A DNA stretch of 64,000 bases from an uncultured Alistipes sp. (GTDB lineage: Bacteria > Bacteroidota > Bacteroidia > Bacteroidales > Rikenellaceae): contig CALUNL010000001.1 of assembly GCA_944322005.1 (NCBI GenBank), forward strand, positions 372,001-436,000, written 5' to 3'. This document shows positions 35,701 to 43,678 of the stretch, piece by piece. Each line of letters opens with the position of its first letter. Within the stretch, counting starts at the first letter, position 1. Under the pieces are notes generated by a model. The model was given only the letters and a program-made list of their open reading frames with translations. It made no database searches and was not told the origin of the DNA. The translations under genes and the position numbers were made by a program.

Positions 35701-36660
35701 GAGCGGGAGAAAAACGGACGCTACAGGAACATATACGATTTCTTCGAGCGCGTAAACTTTTCGGTCGTAAACCGCAAGTGCATAGAGAACATCGCATATG
35801 CGGGCGGTTTCGACTCGATTATAGAATTCACGAGGTGCAAGTTCTTTGCCGCCGACCTGCGCGACTCTTCCGCCCCTTCGTTCATAGAGCAGCTGATGCG
35901 TTACGGACAGAGATTCCAGGCGGAGAAGAACAACGCCCAGCAGAGCCTTTTCGGCGGTGATTCCGGCAGTGTGGACCTGCAGCCGCCTACTGTTCCGGTA
36001 TGCGACGAGTGGAACAGGCTTACGCTGCTCAACAAGGAGAAGGAGGTCATAGGCCTTTACATGTCGGCCCATCCGCTTGACGAGTATCGTGTAATAATCG
36101 ACAAGATGTGTAACGCCCGTCTTTCGGATCTCAAGAATATAGAGAGCCTCAATGGCAAGGAGATTGTTGTTGCAGGTGTCGTGACGTCGGTAGACAATCT
36201 GATGACGAAGACGGGGCAGCCGTTCGGCGTGTTCAAGATGGAGGATTACAGCGGCGAGCACGAATTCCGGCTGTTCCGCAAGGATTACGAGACATTCCGC
36301 CCGAAGATGTTCAAGGAGTATTTCCTTATGGTACGCGGGCGCGTACAGCCGAGACCGTTCAAGGACCAGTCGCAGTCACTCGAATACAAGATAACTTCGA
36401 TAGAGCAGCTGCAGGAGGTGCGTGACGGCATCAAGGAGATACGTCTTGACATTCCGATCGACCGTCTCGACAATGCCCTTATCGATTCCATAGTCGGTAC
36501 CGTGAAGAAATCGAAGGGCAAAGGCATATTGAGGCTGACGCTGCGCGACGAGGCCGAGGGCGTTAGCGTAAACATGCTTTCGCGCAAATACAAGGTGGGT
36601 CTGACGAAGGAGATGAGCGAATTTCTGGAGGACAGCGGACTGAAGTATTCAATTAATTAA
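32704..36660 (+). CDS. dnaE: DNA polymerase III subunit alpha
   Basis: This is the 1318-residue replicative DNA polymerase, DnaE1 type. It begins with the PHP domain (FVHLHVHTQYSILDG, TDHGN), carries an insertion of about 100 residues (KKNGAKNKRTKELKS to about residue 140) before the rest of the PHP, and has the catalytic palm with PDIDIDFDDDG (Asp545 and Asp547 as the first metal-binding aspartates). The fingers, helix-hairpin-helix and a C-terminal OB domain (VAGVVTSVDNLMTKTGQ) follow. Start ATG 32704 is used because the PHP domain begins at once. trxA follows after 28 bases. Confidence 0.97.
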   Translation: MHDFVHLHVHTQYSILDGQASVKKLVDKAIADGMRGIAVTDHGNMFGIKEFWDYVNKKNGAKNKRTKELKSLLADMEKVLAEHPDPAAHMASLKSELERQKASGAPEGEYAGTASAVGRMEQMEKEFGFDIDRARESVAAQEAIPDFKAIIGCEVYVARNGLHVKNSKEDQSGYHLILLAKNLKGYKNLIKIVSKAWTEGFYMRPRTDHAELEKYHEGIICCSACLGGEIPRLIIDGRLEEAEKSILWHKQLFGDDYYLELQLHKATVERANHETYGMQLTVNEHLVEFARKHDIKLVCTNDVHFTDEDDAEAHDRLICLNTGRDLDDPKRMLYSKQEWMKTRAEMNEVFAAYPEALENTVAVCDSVESYSIDHDPIMPVFGIPEDFGTEEEYRKRFSEKDLFDEFTRDENGNVVMSQEEAEKKIHKLGGYDKLYRIKFEADYLAKLTMEGAKKRYGDPLDSDVADRLRFELHVMKTMGFPGYFLIVQDFISAARNELGVWVGPGRGSAAGSAVAYCLGITQIDPIAYDLLFERFLNPDRISLPDIDIDFDDDGRGRVLDWVTKKYGKEKVAHIITYSTMATKMVLKDVARVQKLPLSESDRLCKLVPDRIPDPKDKDKMLPINLTNVINAVPEMQEAERSDNPIMRDTIKYARKLEGNVRGTGVHACGTIICRDDITDWVPVSTADDKETGEKILVTQYEGGVIESTGLIKMDFLGLKNLSILKDAVENIRRTRGIEVDVDNIPLDDAKTYELYSEGRTMGTFQFESDGMQRYLRELKPSTFEDLIAMNALYRPGPMDYIPDFIDRKHGRKPITYDIPVMEKYLKDTYGITVYQEQVMLLSRLLGGLTRGESDTLRKAMGKKIKSKLDELKPKFISGGIKNGHNKDVLEKIWRDWEKFASYAFNKSHATCYSWVAYQTAYLKANYPSEYMAALLSRNLNNIDSLKTYMGECRRMGINVLAPDINESMLQFSPNKDGDVRFGLAAIKGVGEAAVMAIIDEREKNGRYRNIYDFFERVNFSVVNRKCIENIAYAGGFDSIIEFTRCKFFAADLRDSSAPSFIEQLMRYGQRFQAEKNNAQQSLFGGDSGSVDLQPPTVPVCDEWNRLTLLNKEKEVIGLYMSAHPLDEYRVIIDKMCNARLSDLKNIESLNGKEIVVAGVVTSVDNLMTKTGQPFGVFKMEDYSGEHEFRLFRKDYETFRPKMFKEYFLMVRGRVQPRPFKDQSQSLEYKITSIEQLQEVRDGIKEIRLDIPIDRLDNALIDSIVGTVKKSKGKGILRLTLRDEAEGVSVNMLSRKYKVGLTKEMSEFLEDSGLKYSIN

Positions 36661-36688
36661 CATATATAAATCATTAAACTACAAAATT

Positions 36689-37003
36689 ATGGCAATCGTA
36701 ATAAACAATGACAATTTCGATGCGCTGACAAGTGACAGCAAACCGTTGGTAATAGATTTCTGGGCCGAGTGGTGCGGACCGTGCCGCGCCGTGTCGCCAC
36801 TGGTGGATGAGATGGCCAGCGAGTTCGAGGGTCGCGTGAACATCGGCAAGTGCGATGTCGACAGCAACGACGATATCGTTGCAAGGTTCCGTATCCGCAA
36901 TATCCCTACCCTTATCTTCTTCAAGAACGGAGAGCAGGTGGACAAGCACGTCGGCATCATCTCGAAGAACGACCTCAAGGCAAAGATCGAGGCGCTTCTC
37001 TAA
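36689..37003 (+). CDS. trxA: Thioredoxin
   Basis: This 104-residue classical thioredoxin has the redox motif WCGPC (Cys29, Cys32), the buried acidic residue in VIDFWAEW, and the cis-Pro loop IRNIPTLIFF. It acts as a general cytoplasmic disulfide reductase. Located 28 bases after dnaE and ending at a strong terminator, it may be read from the dnaE promoter; no separate promoter was seen. Confidence 0.97.
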   Translation: MAIVINNDNFDALTSDSKPLVIDFWAEWCGPCRAVSPLVDEMASEFEGRVNIGKCDVDSNDDIVARFRIRNIPTLIFFKNGEQVDKHVGIISKNDLKAKIEALL

Positions 37004-37043
37004 TCGGAACGGCAGTTTCTGCGGCTTTTGCAGTCGCTGCAAC

Positions 37044-37083
37044 AAAAAAAACTCCGGGGCTTTTGAAGGCCCCGGAGTTTTCT
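37044..37083. terminator. Bidirectional terminator between trxA and htpG
   Basis: A perfect 13-bp stem (AAAACTCCGGGGC at 37048-37060 with GCCCCGGAGTTTT at 37069-37081) has A-rich sequence on the left and T-rich on the right, so it works for both convergent genes. Confidence 0.9.
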
Positions 37084-37104
37084 GTTGACGCCATTGCAGG
37101 ACGG

Positions 37105-39174
37105 CTACCTCTTGTCGCTCTCTATGAGTGAGATCGAACGCTGGATGAAGTCCGAGAGGTTCTTGCCCTTCAGCATTCCGTTCGACAGGAGGGCAAGGTC
37201 GATTATCTGACGTACAAGCTCGTTCTTGGAGCCGATCTCCTTGAGCCGCTGGTTGCGCTCGTCGCGCAGCGTGACGACCTTCTTCGAGAGCTCCTCGCGC
37301 ATGCTCTTCTCCTCGGCGGTCATGTCTGCTTCCTTCTTGTCCTTGACGACCTCCTCGAAACGTTTCTCCTCGGATACGGCTGCATCAATCTTCTTGGTGA
37401 TGCTCTTGAGCTTGTCGCCGTACTCCTTCTCGACGCCGGTAAGTATGTCGATTACTATCGGGTGGTTGCCGTTGACGGATATGGTGAAGTTGTCTGGCAT
37501 CTGGCCGTAGAACTGGCTCATTCCGCCGCCGCTCAGCTTTGCCATCTCCTTCATGCGTCGCATGAACTCGTTCTGGGTGATCACGATAGGCGCTTCGCTC
37601 GGTGCCATGGCTTCGAACGCGATATTGTAGTGTATCTTGTCGTCGTCGGGCATCTGACTCTCGAATACCGGCCGCAGAATCTCCTGCTGGTTCTCCGTAA
37701 GGGACATCCTCAAGTCCTCCTTCTTCTGTATCAGCTTCTCGATTATGTCGCTGTCCACCCTTACGAAGCGTGTCTTCTCGTTCTTCGACTCGTACCAGTT
37801 TATGTAGTGGTTGTCGAGCTGTCCGTTCATTTCGAGAACGTCATAACCCTTTGCCTTGGCTGCCTCGAGGAAGGTGTGCTTCTCGACCGGGTCGTCCACA
37901 TAGAGGAATACGAGAGTGTCGTCCTTGTCTGTCTGGTTCTCCTTCACGAGGTTGGTATACTCCTCCGGCGTGAAATACTTGCCCTCGGTATTCTTCCATA
38001 GCATGAACGAGGTTGCCTTCTCTGCGAACTTCTCGTCCGTCAGGATTCCGTACTGGATGAATATCTTCAGGTCGTCCCACTTCTTTTCATACTCGGCACG
38101 CATCGTTGTGAAGAGCTCGTTCAGACGCTCAGCCACCTTGCGGGTGATGTATCCAGAAATCTTCTTCACGTTGGAGTCGCTCTGGAGATAGCTTCGCGAT
38201 ACGTTCAGCGGGATGTCCGGAGAGTCAATCACTCCGTGCAGCAGCGTGAGGTACTCCGGTACGATGCCCTCGACCTGGTCGGTGACAAATACCTGGTTGC
38301 AGTAGAGCTGTATCTTGTTCTTCTGAATCTCGAAGTTGTTGTGTATCTTCGGGAAGTAGAGGATACCCGTGAGGTGGAACGGATAGTCGATGTTCAGGTG
38401 TATGTAGAACAGCGGCTCGTCGCTCATCGGGAAGAGCTCCTGGTAGAAATCCTTATACTGCTGCTCGGTGATGTCGGCCGGCTTGCGCGTCCACAGCGGT
38501 TCGGTGTCGTTTATCACGTTGTCCTTGTCCGTGTCGACATATTTGCCCTCTTTCCACTCCTTCACCTTGCCGAATACGATCGGGATCGGCAGGAAGTGAC
38601 AGTATTTCTTGAGCAGGCCGCTGACCTTGCTCTCTTCGCTGTATTCTGCACAGTCTTCCGACAGGTGAAGCACGATGGTCGTGCCGCGGTCGCGTGACTC
38701 GTCCAGCTCCTCCATCTCATACTCCGGCGAACCCGTGCAGCTCCAGTGTACGGCCTTCGCACCTTCCAGGTACGACTGCGTGAATATCTCCACCTTGTCC
38801 GACACCATGAATGCCGAATAGAAACCGAGACCGAAATGGCCTATTATCGCCTGGTTCTTGTATTTGGCAAGGAACTCCTCGGCTCCGGAGAATGCTATCT
38901 GGTTGATGTACTTCTCGACCTCCTCGGCTGTCATGCCTACGCCGCGGTCGGTTATCGTGAGGGTCTTCTCCTTGACATCTGCCGAGATACGTATGGAGAG
39001 ATCCCCCAGTTCGCCCTTGACAACACCTGTGGACGAGAGCGTCTTGAGCTTCTGCGTGGCATCGACTGCGTTCGACACCATCTCGCGGAGGAAGATTTCA
39101 TGGTCCGAATAGAGGAATTTTTTGATTACGGGGAAAATGTCTTCTGTCGTAACCCCTATTTTTCCGTTTTTCAT
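37105..39174 (-). CDS. htpG: Molecular chaperone HtpG (Hsp90)
   Basis: This 689-residue Hsp90 chaperone has the GHKL ATPase domain with LREMVSNAVDA (catalytic Glu and Asn), DRGVGM, and GHFGLGFYSAFMV, then the middle domain and a C-terminal dimerisation domain. It is longer than the E. coli protein (624 residues), as is normal in Bacteroidota. It is a single gene with an inverted repeat about 85 bases upstream and no consensus housekeeping promoter seen, consistent with stress-regulated expression. Confidence 0.97.
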   Translation of the reverse strand: MKNGKIGVTTEDIFPVIKKFLYSDHEIFLREMVSNAVDATQKLKTLSSTGVVKGELGDLSIRISADVKEKTLTITDRGVGMTAEEVEKYINQIAFSGAEEFLAKYKNQAIIGHFGLGFYSAFMVSDKVEIFTQSYLEGAKAVHWSCTGSPEYEMEELDESRDRGTTIVLHLSEDCAEYSEESKVSGLLKKYCHFLPIPIVFGKVKEWKEGKYVDTDKDNVINDTEPLWTRKPADITEQQYKDFYQELFPMSDEPLFYIHLNIDYPFHLTGILYFPKIHNNFEIQKNKIQLYCNQVFVTDQVEGIVPEYLTLLHGVIDSPDIPLNVSRSYLQSDSNVKKISGYITRKVAERLNELFTTMRAEYEKKWDDLKIFIQYGILTDEKFAEKATSFMLWKNTEGKYFTPEEYTNLVKENQTDKDDTLVFLYVDDPVEKHTFLEAAKAKGYDVLEMNGQLDNHYINWYESKNEKTRFVRVDSDIIEKLIQKKEDLRMSLTENQQEILRPVFESQMPDDDKIHYNIAFEAMAPSEAPIVITQNEFMRRMKEMAKLSGGGMSQFYGQMPDNFTISVNGNHPIVIDILTGVEKEYGDKLKSITKKIDAAVSEEKRFEEVVKDKKEADMTAEEKSMREELSKKVVTLRDERNQRLKEIGSKNELVRQIIDLALLSNGMLKGKNLSDFIQRSISLIESDKR

Positions 39175-39256
39175 ATCTGTATGGTATTAGTTATTTTCTT
39201 TTTCCGCATCGGATTGTCTCAAACTGTGTGCCACCGGCCGCAAGGCGCCATTGTTA

Positions 39257-39269
39257 TGACAATATGTCA
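39257..39269. promoter_or_regulatory. Candidate operator upstream of htpG
   Basis: TGACA-ATA-TGTCA is a perfect 5-bp inverted repeat with a 3-base spacer, 82 bases upstream of the htpG ATG. Placement suits a heat-shock control site, but no regulator is identified. Confidence 0.35.
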
Positions 39270-39289
39270 CATTGTGCCAAAACGGTATC

Positions 39290-39320
39290 GGACCGATCTG
39301 CCGTTGTGGCATATCGGTCT
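39290..39320 (-). terminator. Weak hairpin after the dnaN-yhhN operon
   Basis: An 8-bp stem (GGACCGAT at 39290-39297 with ATCGGTCT at 39313-39320, one G-T pair) lies just past the stop of the last gene of the operon. On the minus strand the following sequence has only a short T run, so it is a weak candidate. Confidence 0.4.
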
Positions 39321-39344
39321 GCGCGTGCATGCGGTTAGGACGGA

Positions 39345-40025
39345 TTATTTGTGTGCCCGAGCCTTGCAGCGGACGCCTGAAGGATCGGATATATATAGAT
39401 AAGTAAAGGCGAACTGCGCGACGAAATATGTCGACATGATTATCTCCGACGAGTGCGGTATCGGAGTCACGAATCTGCTCCATGCGATGCAGGCATCCGA
39501 GAACATGAACACTGCGGCGGCAGCCGTGTACCACCATTTGCTGCGGCACTGCTGCAGGGCGGATGATACGCCCATTGTCACAATCAGGAGTATGTATGCC
39601 GAACAGAATACGGCCTCCGCTGTATCGGGTATGCGCCGGAACAGGTATGCCCATACGGATATGCCGGCAATAACGAATGCGGTTGCGGCTGCGGTCGAGA
39701 GTGCATCCGGCTTTGCGGAGCGTTTCAGGAAATATGCGGCATAGAGTATGTGGGCTGCGGCGAATGCCGAAACCTGCCACAGAAATGCCCCGCACTCTCC
39801 TGCAAGGTCTCCTGCGGCCGACAGAAGCAGCGCTGCAGGCAACAGGAGCGAGTTCCCCTTGCCTGCAGCGAATGCAATGACGGAGAGAAAGAGCACCGGC
39901 AATGTCTTTGCGATGCAGTCGACCGCGAGACTGCCGCCGTCCGTCGCGTAGTTGGCGAAATAGAATGCCGCCGCAGCGGCAAAGCCGCAGGCCGACACGA
40001 TGCGGTATGTGGTCTTTGCCGCCAT
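39345..40025 (-). CDS. YhhN-family membrane protein (lysoplasmalogenase-like)
   Basis: This 226-residue integral membrane protein has about eight short helices and the YhhN signature residues: KTLPVLFL, SAAGDLAGE, AAHILYAAYF and FMFSDACIAW, with the conserved Asp residues. Family members in animals hydrolyse lysoplasmalogen vinyl ethers; bacterial roles are mostly untested. It is the last gene of the dnaN operon, 12 bases after the thioesterase gene. Confidence 0.87.
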   Translation of the reverse strand: MAAKTTYRIVSACGFAAAAAFYFANYATDGGSLAVDCIAKTLPVLFLSVIAFAAGKGNSLLLPAALLLSAAGDLAGECGAFLWQVSAFAAAHILYAAYFLKRSAKPDALSTAAATAFVIAGISVWAYLFRRIPDTAEAVFCSAYILLIVTMGVSSALQQCRSKWWYTAAAAVFMFSDACIAWSRFVTPIPHSSEIIMSTYFVAQFAFTYLYISDPSGVRCKARAHK

Positions 40026-40037
40026 GGTGTGTATTTG

Positions 40038-40442
40038 TCAGAGTTGTTCCCGTATCTTCTCTGCAAGCTCCTCCGGCACCCTGCACGGATGCATCGTGTT
40101 GGAGTTGACGAATCCGAGAACGGTCTTTCCGGTATTTATGAGTTTGCCGTCTTCGCCGAGAACCTCGTATGTGACGTTGAGACGGGCCATCGGAACCTCC
40201 GAAATCATGGCCCTGACGGTTATCAGTTCATCGTAGTATGCCGGGGCGAGATACCGCGACTCCACTTCGATTATCGGTGAAATCACTCCGCGCCTTTCAA
40301 GCTCCGAATACGGGAGACCCATTGCACGGAAGAGCTCCGTGCGGGCTACCTCATAGAAAACAATGTAGTTGGAGTGGTACACCACACCCATCTTGTCGGT
40401 ATCCTTGTAACGGACCCGAATCTGAACCTCATGTGTAATCAT
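40038..40442 (-). CDS. Acyl-CoA thioesterase, 4HBT/YbgC-like
   Basis: This 134-residue hotdog-fold thioesterase carries the YbgC/4-hydroxybenzoyl-CoA thioesterase motif: VRYKDTDKMGVVYHSNYIVFYEVAR, with the catalytic Asp and the Tyr/His region. Such enzymes cleave acyl-CoA or acyl-ACP thioesters. The ATG at 40442 overlaps the stop of the FAD synthetase gene by 4 bases and is favoured over an upstream in-frame ATG that would lie within that gene. Substrate unknown. Confidence 0.9.
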   Translation of the reverse strand: MITHEVQIRVRYKDTDKMGVVYHSNYIVFYEVARTELFRAMGLPYSELERRGVISPIIEVESRYLAPAYYDELITVRAMISEVPMARLNVTYEVLGEDGKLINTGKTVLGFVNSNTMHPCRVPEELAEKIREQL

Positions 40443-41170
40443 AATTCCAATATAACTTTGCCGGGAGCGGCATCCGAACACTCTACCGTCCCGCCATCCT
40501 TGATTCTTACCATTGCGTTTTTGCCGTTGGCCTTTCCTCCATATACTCCCGGAGGCGGCAACAGCTTGTATCTGTCTACGGTGAAGGAGCCGTTTCGGCC
40601 GCTATCCCCCATTATTATGTACGGATGCCCCAGAAGCCTGTTTGCAAGCTCCATGCGGCCCTCGCCTATGGCACTCCGAATAACCGTGGAGCTGACCTTG
40701 TCCTCCTCTACGAGGTGCTGTTTTATCTCAGCCACCGTGAGAGGAGTCGATGCGGCCAGATAGGCGTAATCACCTTCATTGTTATGGCCGAACCGGTGGT
40801 TATACCCTACCACAAGCTGTTCTGCACCAATCTTCCCGATGATGCACCCGTTTACGAACTCTTCGCGTGACAGCCTGCTGAATGCTTCGTCGAAATGCGC
40901 GACCAACATGACGTCTATGCCGCTGCGCTCCAGCAGGTATTGCTTCTCTTCTAACGTAGTCAGCAGCTTCAATCCCTCGTCGTCATGCAGGGTGATGCGC
41001 GGATGCGGCTCGAATGTGACCACGACGCTGCAACCTCCGGCCTCTGCGGCACGGCGGCGTGTCTCGTCGAGCAGTATGCGGTGACCGCAGTGTACACCGT
41101 CGTATGACCCGACGGTTACCACCGGGTGCGGCAGTGCGGGCAGCGAGTCGAATCCGAACAGGGTCTTCAT
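40439..41170 (-). CDS. FAD synthetase with shortened flavokinase-like C-terminus (RibF-related)
   Basis: The 243-residue protein has an intact RibF N-terminal FMN adenylyltransferase domain: GSYDGVHCGHR near residue 22, FEPHPR, VVGYNHRFGH and SSTVIR. The C-terminal part, about 65 residues (GHPYIIMGDSGR onward), aligns to the riboflavin kinase barrel but lacks the conserved G-x-P-T-A-N segment and is about half the usual length. Flavokinase activity is therefore doubtful, while FAD synthesis from FMN is plausible. It abuts rex with no gap, in an operon starting at dnaN. Confidence 0.87.
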   Translation of the reverse strand: MKTLFGFDSLPALPHPVVTVGSYDGVHCGHRILLDETRRRAAEAGGCSVVVTFEPHPRITLHDDEGLKLLTTLEEKQYLLERSGIDVMLVAHFDEAFSRLSREEFVNGCIIGKIGAEQLVVGYNHRFGHNNEGDYAYLAASTPLTVAEIKQHLVEEDKVSSTVIRSAIGEGRMELANRLLGHPYIIMGDSGRNGSFTVDRYKLLPPPGVYGGKANGKNAMVRIKDGGTVECSDAAPGKVILEL

Positions 41171-41824
41171 CTATTGGTTGTTGTTGCTCTCTTCGCTCGC
41201 CTTGACGAAGTAGGCGACCTTCTCGAGTACGGTTGTTATGTCGTAGTTCTCGACGACTATGCCTTGCGGGAAGTTGAGCGGTGCCGACGTGAAGTTCAAT
41301 ACTCCCTTTATGCCGGCATTGATTATCGGTACTACGAGTTCCGACGCCACCTTGGTCGGCGACGATACTATGACGATGCTTACGTCGTTGTTCGATACTA
41401 TCTCCTCGAACTCCGACATGTGGTAGCACGGAATGTCATCTATCGTATGCCCCACCTTTGCAGGGTCGACGTCGAACGCAACCGTGATGCGCAGTTTGAG
41501 CTGTTTGCCGTTAAAGTACTTGGTTATGGCCTGCCCGAGGTGTCCCATGCCGATGACGGCGATGTTCATGTTGTTCTCGCTGTACAGAATATTGTTGATG
41601 AAGTCGATGAGAACCTTCACGTCGTAGCCCTTCTTGGTGTCGCTCGAGAACCCGATGAGCATAAGGTCGCGGCGTACCTGCACAGCGGTTATGCCGTGTA
41701 TTCCGGCCAGGACGTGGGAGAAAACGTGGGTTATGCCCTGCCGGTGGCACGACAACAGCGTGCGCCGGTATTCGCTCAGACGCTCTATCGTCTTTTCGGG
41801 AATGCTGTTAGGTACGTTTGCCAT
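41171..41824 (-). CDS. rex: Redox-sensing transcriptional repressor Rex
   Basis: This 217-residue repressor senses the NADH/NAD+ ratio. The N-terminal winged helix (KTIERLSEYRRTLLSC...HVFSHVLA...TAVQVRRDLMLIG) binds operators and the Rossmann domain has GMGHLG (Gly92, Gly94, Gly97), where the family more often has GAGNLG. C-terminal swapped helix VLEKVAYFVKA is present. Rex generally represses fermentation and NADH-oxidation genes when NADH is low. It is the fourth gene of the dnaN operon. Confidence 0.95.
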   Translation of the reverse strand: MANVPNSIPEKTIERLSEYRRTLLSCHRQGITHVFSHVLAGIHGITAVQVRRDLMLIGFSSDTKKGYDVKVLIDFINNILYSENNMNIAVIGMGHLGQAITKYFNGKQLKLRITVAFDVDPAKVGHTIDDIPCYHMSEFEEIVSNNDVSIVIVSSPTKVASELVVPIINAGIKGVLNFTSAPLNFPQGIVVENYDITTVLEKVAYFVKASEESNNNQ

Positions 41825-41828
41825 GGTT

Positions 41829-43676
41829 TTACTCCGTAGTTATCGTAAAGTTGCTGTTATAGTTTACTCTTACCCATTCGCTGTTCACGCGGATGCCGTT
41901 GCGGCCGTTCCGCTCGAAACTGTACGGTGTCTGCAATGGCATGAATCTCTGCCCGGCAAGACCATTCTCTATTCCGCCGTACAGCGATTGGATGAATATC
42001 ATAGCCGCATCGTAACCGCGATACGAATAGAGCGACGGTACCGTTCCGAATGACTCCGCATAACGGCTGTCGAAGTCGCGTACGCGCTCGTCGTTGCGGC
42101 GTACGTGGTATGTGGAGAGCATCACTACGTTGTCGGTGAAGAATATCGCACGGTCGATGTTGCGGTACCTGTTCCACCGTGTGTTGCCGAATACCACGAA
42201 CGGAGCTACCGTGCGAGACCTGGATGTCAGCGATATGTTGGCCGAGGCGAGTGCCGCAAGTATGCGGTCCACTTCGATTTCGTTGTCGGACAGCACCACG
42301 AATACGCTCGGCGTGTCGTTCTGCAGCAACGGTGAAAGGTCGCTCGGACTTTTGTATTCGGTCGCTTGCTGGCCTTTGCTCAATGCCTCTTCATACTCCT
42401 TCTGGCGTCTCTCTATCACCGAGGGATGTTCGTATGCATAACGGTATCTCTCGTAAGGGCGTCCTTCGAGCATCTGCAGCACTTCGGACTCGAATTCGGT
42501 ATCATTTGTCTCTCCTGAGATTAGCACGACGCGTTTCGATCCGTCGAACAGGTTGCGCACCTTGTCGAATTTGGTCTCAGCACCCGGAGACATCTGGAAT
42601 ACGGCATCGCTCTCCGCGTGTACCATGTTCGCAAGCGGTGATACGAGCGGAATGGAGTGTTGTTCCGCATATTTCGATACCGGTATGATCTCGTCCTCAT
42701 ATACCGGACCCACTATGAGGTCGGAACCGTCGAGCCTGCCGGAGGAGAGAATCTCCTGGATGCGGGAACTGTCATGAGCCGTGTTGAACAGGCGCACGTT
42801 TACCGAGTGTCCGTTACGACGGATGTCGTCGAGCCCCAGCAGGAACCCTTGATAGAAATCGACGTAGTGAGGCATGGGACTGCCCTCCACGCGCAACGGA
42901 AGCATCAATGCCACCTGTGCCGCAGTGCCATCCTTCAATGTGGAGAACCTGACATCAGGCGCCGATTCGGCCTTTTCTCTCTCCTGATTTGGAACATAGA
43001 TGTGCACAGGGGTTACGGGTACCTTTATTATGCTTCCCTCCTTCAGGTCCGACGCTCTCGAGTAGCCGTTGAGTGCGAGCAGATCGGTCTCTTTCGTACC
43101 GAAGCGTTGAGCGATATCCGATGCCGTCTCTCCGGAGTGAACGACATGGTAGCCGAAGCCGCCGTCGGCAACGCTGCTCATTACTTCGCTGTGTCTCTGC
43201 AGCTCTTGCCTGGCCTCCGTGGCATCGGTCTGCCCTATTTTGCTCTTGCGGATATAAAGTTTTGTCCCCACAGAGAGTTTCGACGGGTCGATATTGCCGT
43301 TGTCTGCCATTAGGGCGTCGACCGATATGGCGTATCGTCGGGATATGGAGTACAGCGTCTCTCCTTTTGCAACAACATGTACGTTGAACTTGCGCTTTGG
43401 CTTTTTCTCCGCCTTCTCTGTCCGGCTGCCGTCGAACGGAATCTTCAGTTTCTGTCCGGCCTTGAGCCCGTCGGAAAGTGCCGGGTTGGAGGCAACCATC
43501 TCTTCGATCGGAACTCCGTAGCGCTTTGACAGCGAATATAGCGTTTCGCCCTTTTCAACCGAGTGCACGCGATATTTCACTCCGTCGATGTATACCACCT
43601 GTTCCTGTGCGCACAACGTGCCGGCAAGTGCCGAAAGCAATATGGAAAAAATAACTGTCAGTGCTGTTCTCCTCAT
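41829..43676 (-). CDS. Exported LysM protein with type 1 periplasmic-binding-like domain
   Basis: This 615-residue exported protein has a signal peptide, three LysM peptidoglycan-binding repeats (about 37-82, 100-145, 178-222; each begins H-x-V-x-x-G-E-T) and a long C-terminal domain (about 255-615) with the type 1 periplasmic-binding-protein fold (VDFYQGFLLGLDDIRRNG, LIVGPVYEDEIIPVSKYAEQHSIPLVSPLA). No transporter is encoded next to it. The ATG at 43676 was preferred over a TTG two codons earlier. It lies 2 bases after an exonuclease gene and 4 bases before rex. A cell-wall sensing or wall-synthesis activating role is inferred only. Confidence 0.88.
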   Translation of the reverse strand: MRRTALTVIFSILLSALAGTLCAQEQVVYIDGVKYRVHSVEKGETLYSLSKRYGVPIEEMVASNPALSDGLKAGQKLKIPFDGSRTEKAEKKPKRKFNVHVVAKGETLYSISRRYAISVDALMADNGNIDPSKLSVGTKLYIRKSKIGQTDATEARQELQRHSEVMSSVADGGFGYHVVHSGETASDIAQRFGTKETDLLALNGYSRASDLKEGSIIKVPVTPVHIYVPNQEREKAESAPDVRFSTLKDGTAAQVALMLPLRVEGSPMPHYVDFYQGFLLGLDDIRRNGHSVNVRLFNTAHDSSRIQEILSSGRLDGSDLIVGPVYEDEIIPVSKYAEQHSIPLVSPLANMVHAESDAVFQMSPGAETKFDKVRNLFDGSKRVVLISGETNDTEFESEVLQMLEGRPYERYRYAYEHPSVIERRQKEYEEALSKGQQATEYKSPSDLSPLLQNDTPSVFVVLSDNEIEVDRILAALASANISLTSRSRTVAPFVVFGNTRWNRYRNIDRAIFFTDNVVMLSTYHVRRNDERVRDFDSRYAESFGTVPSLYSYRGYDAAMIFIQSLYGGIENGLAGQRFMPLQTPYSFERNGRNGIRVNSEWVRVNYNSNFTITTE

Positions 43677-43678
43677 TC

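Noticed and set aside
39200-39300. Possible sigma-54 promoter upstream of htpG (TTGGCAC on the minus strand)
   Set aside because: No TTGC element was found at the required distance from TGGCAC.
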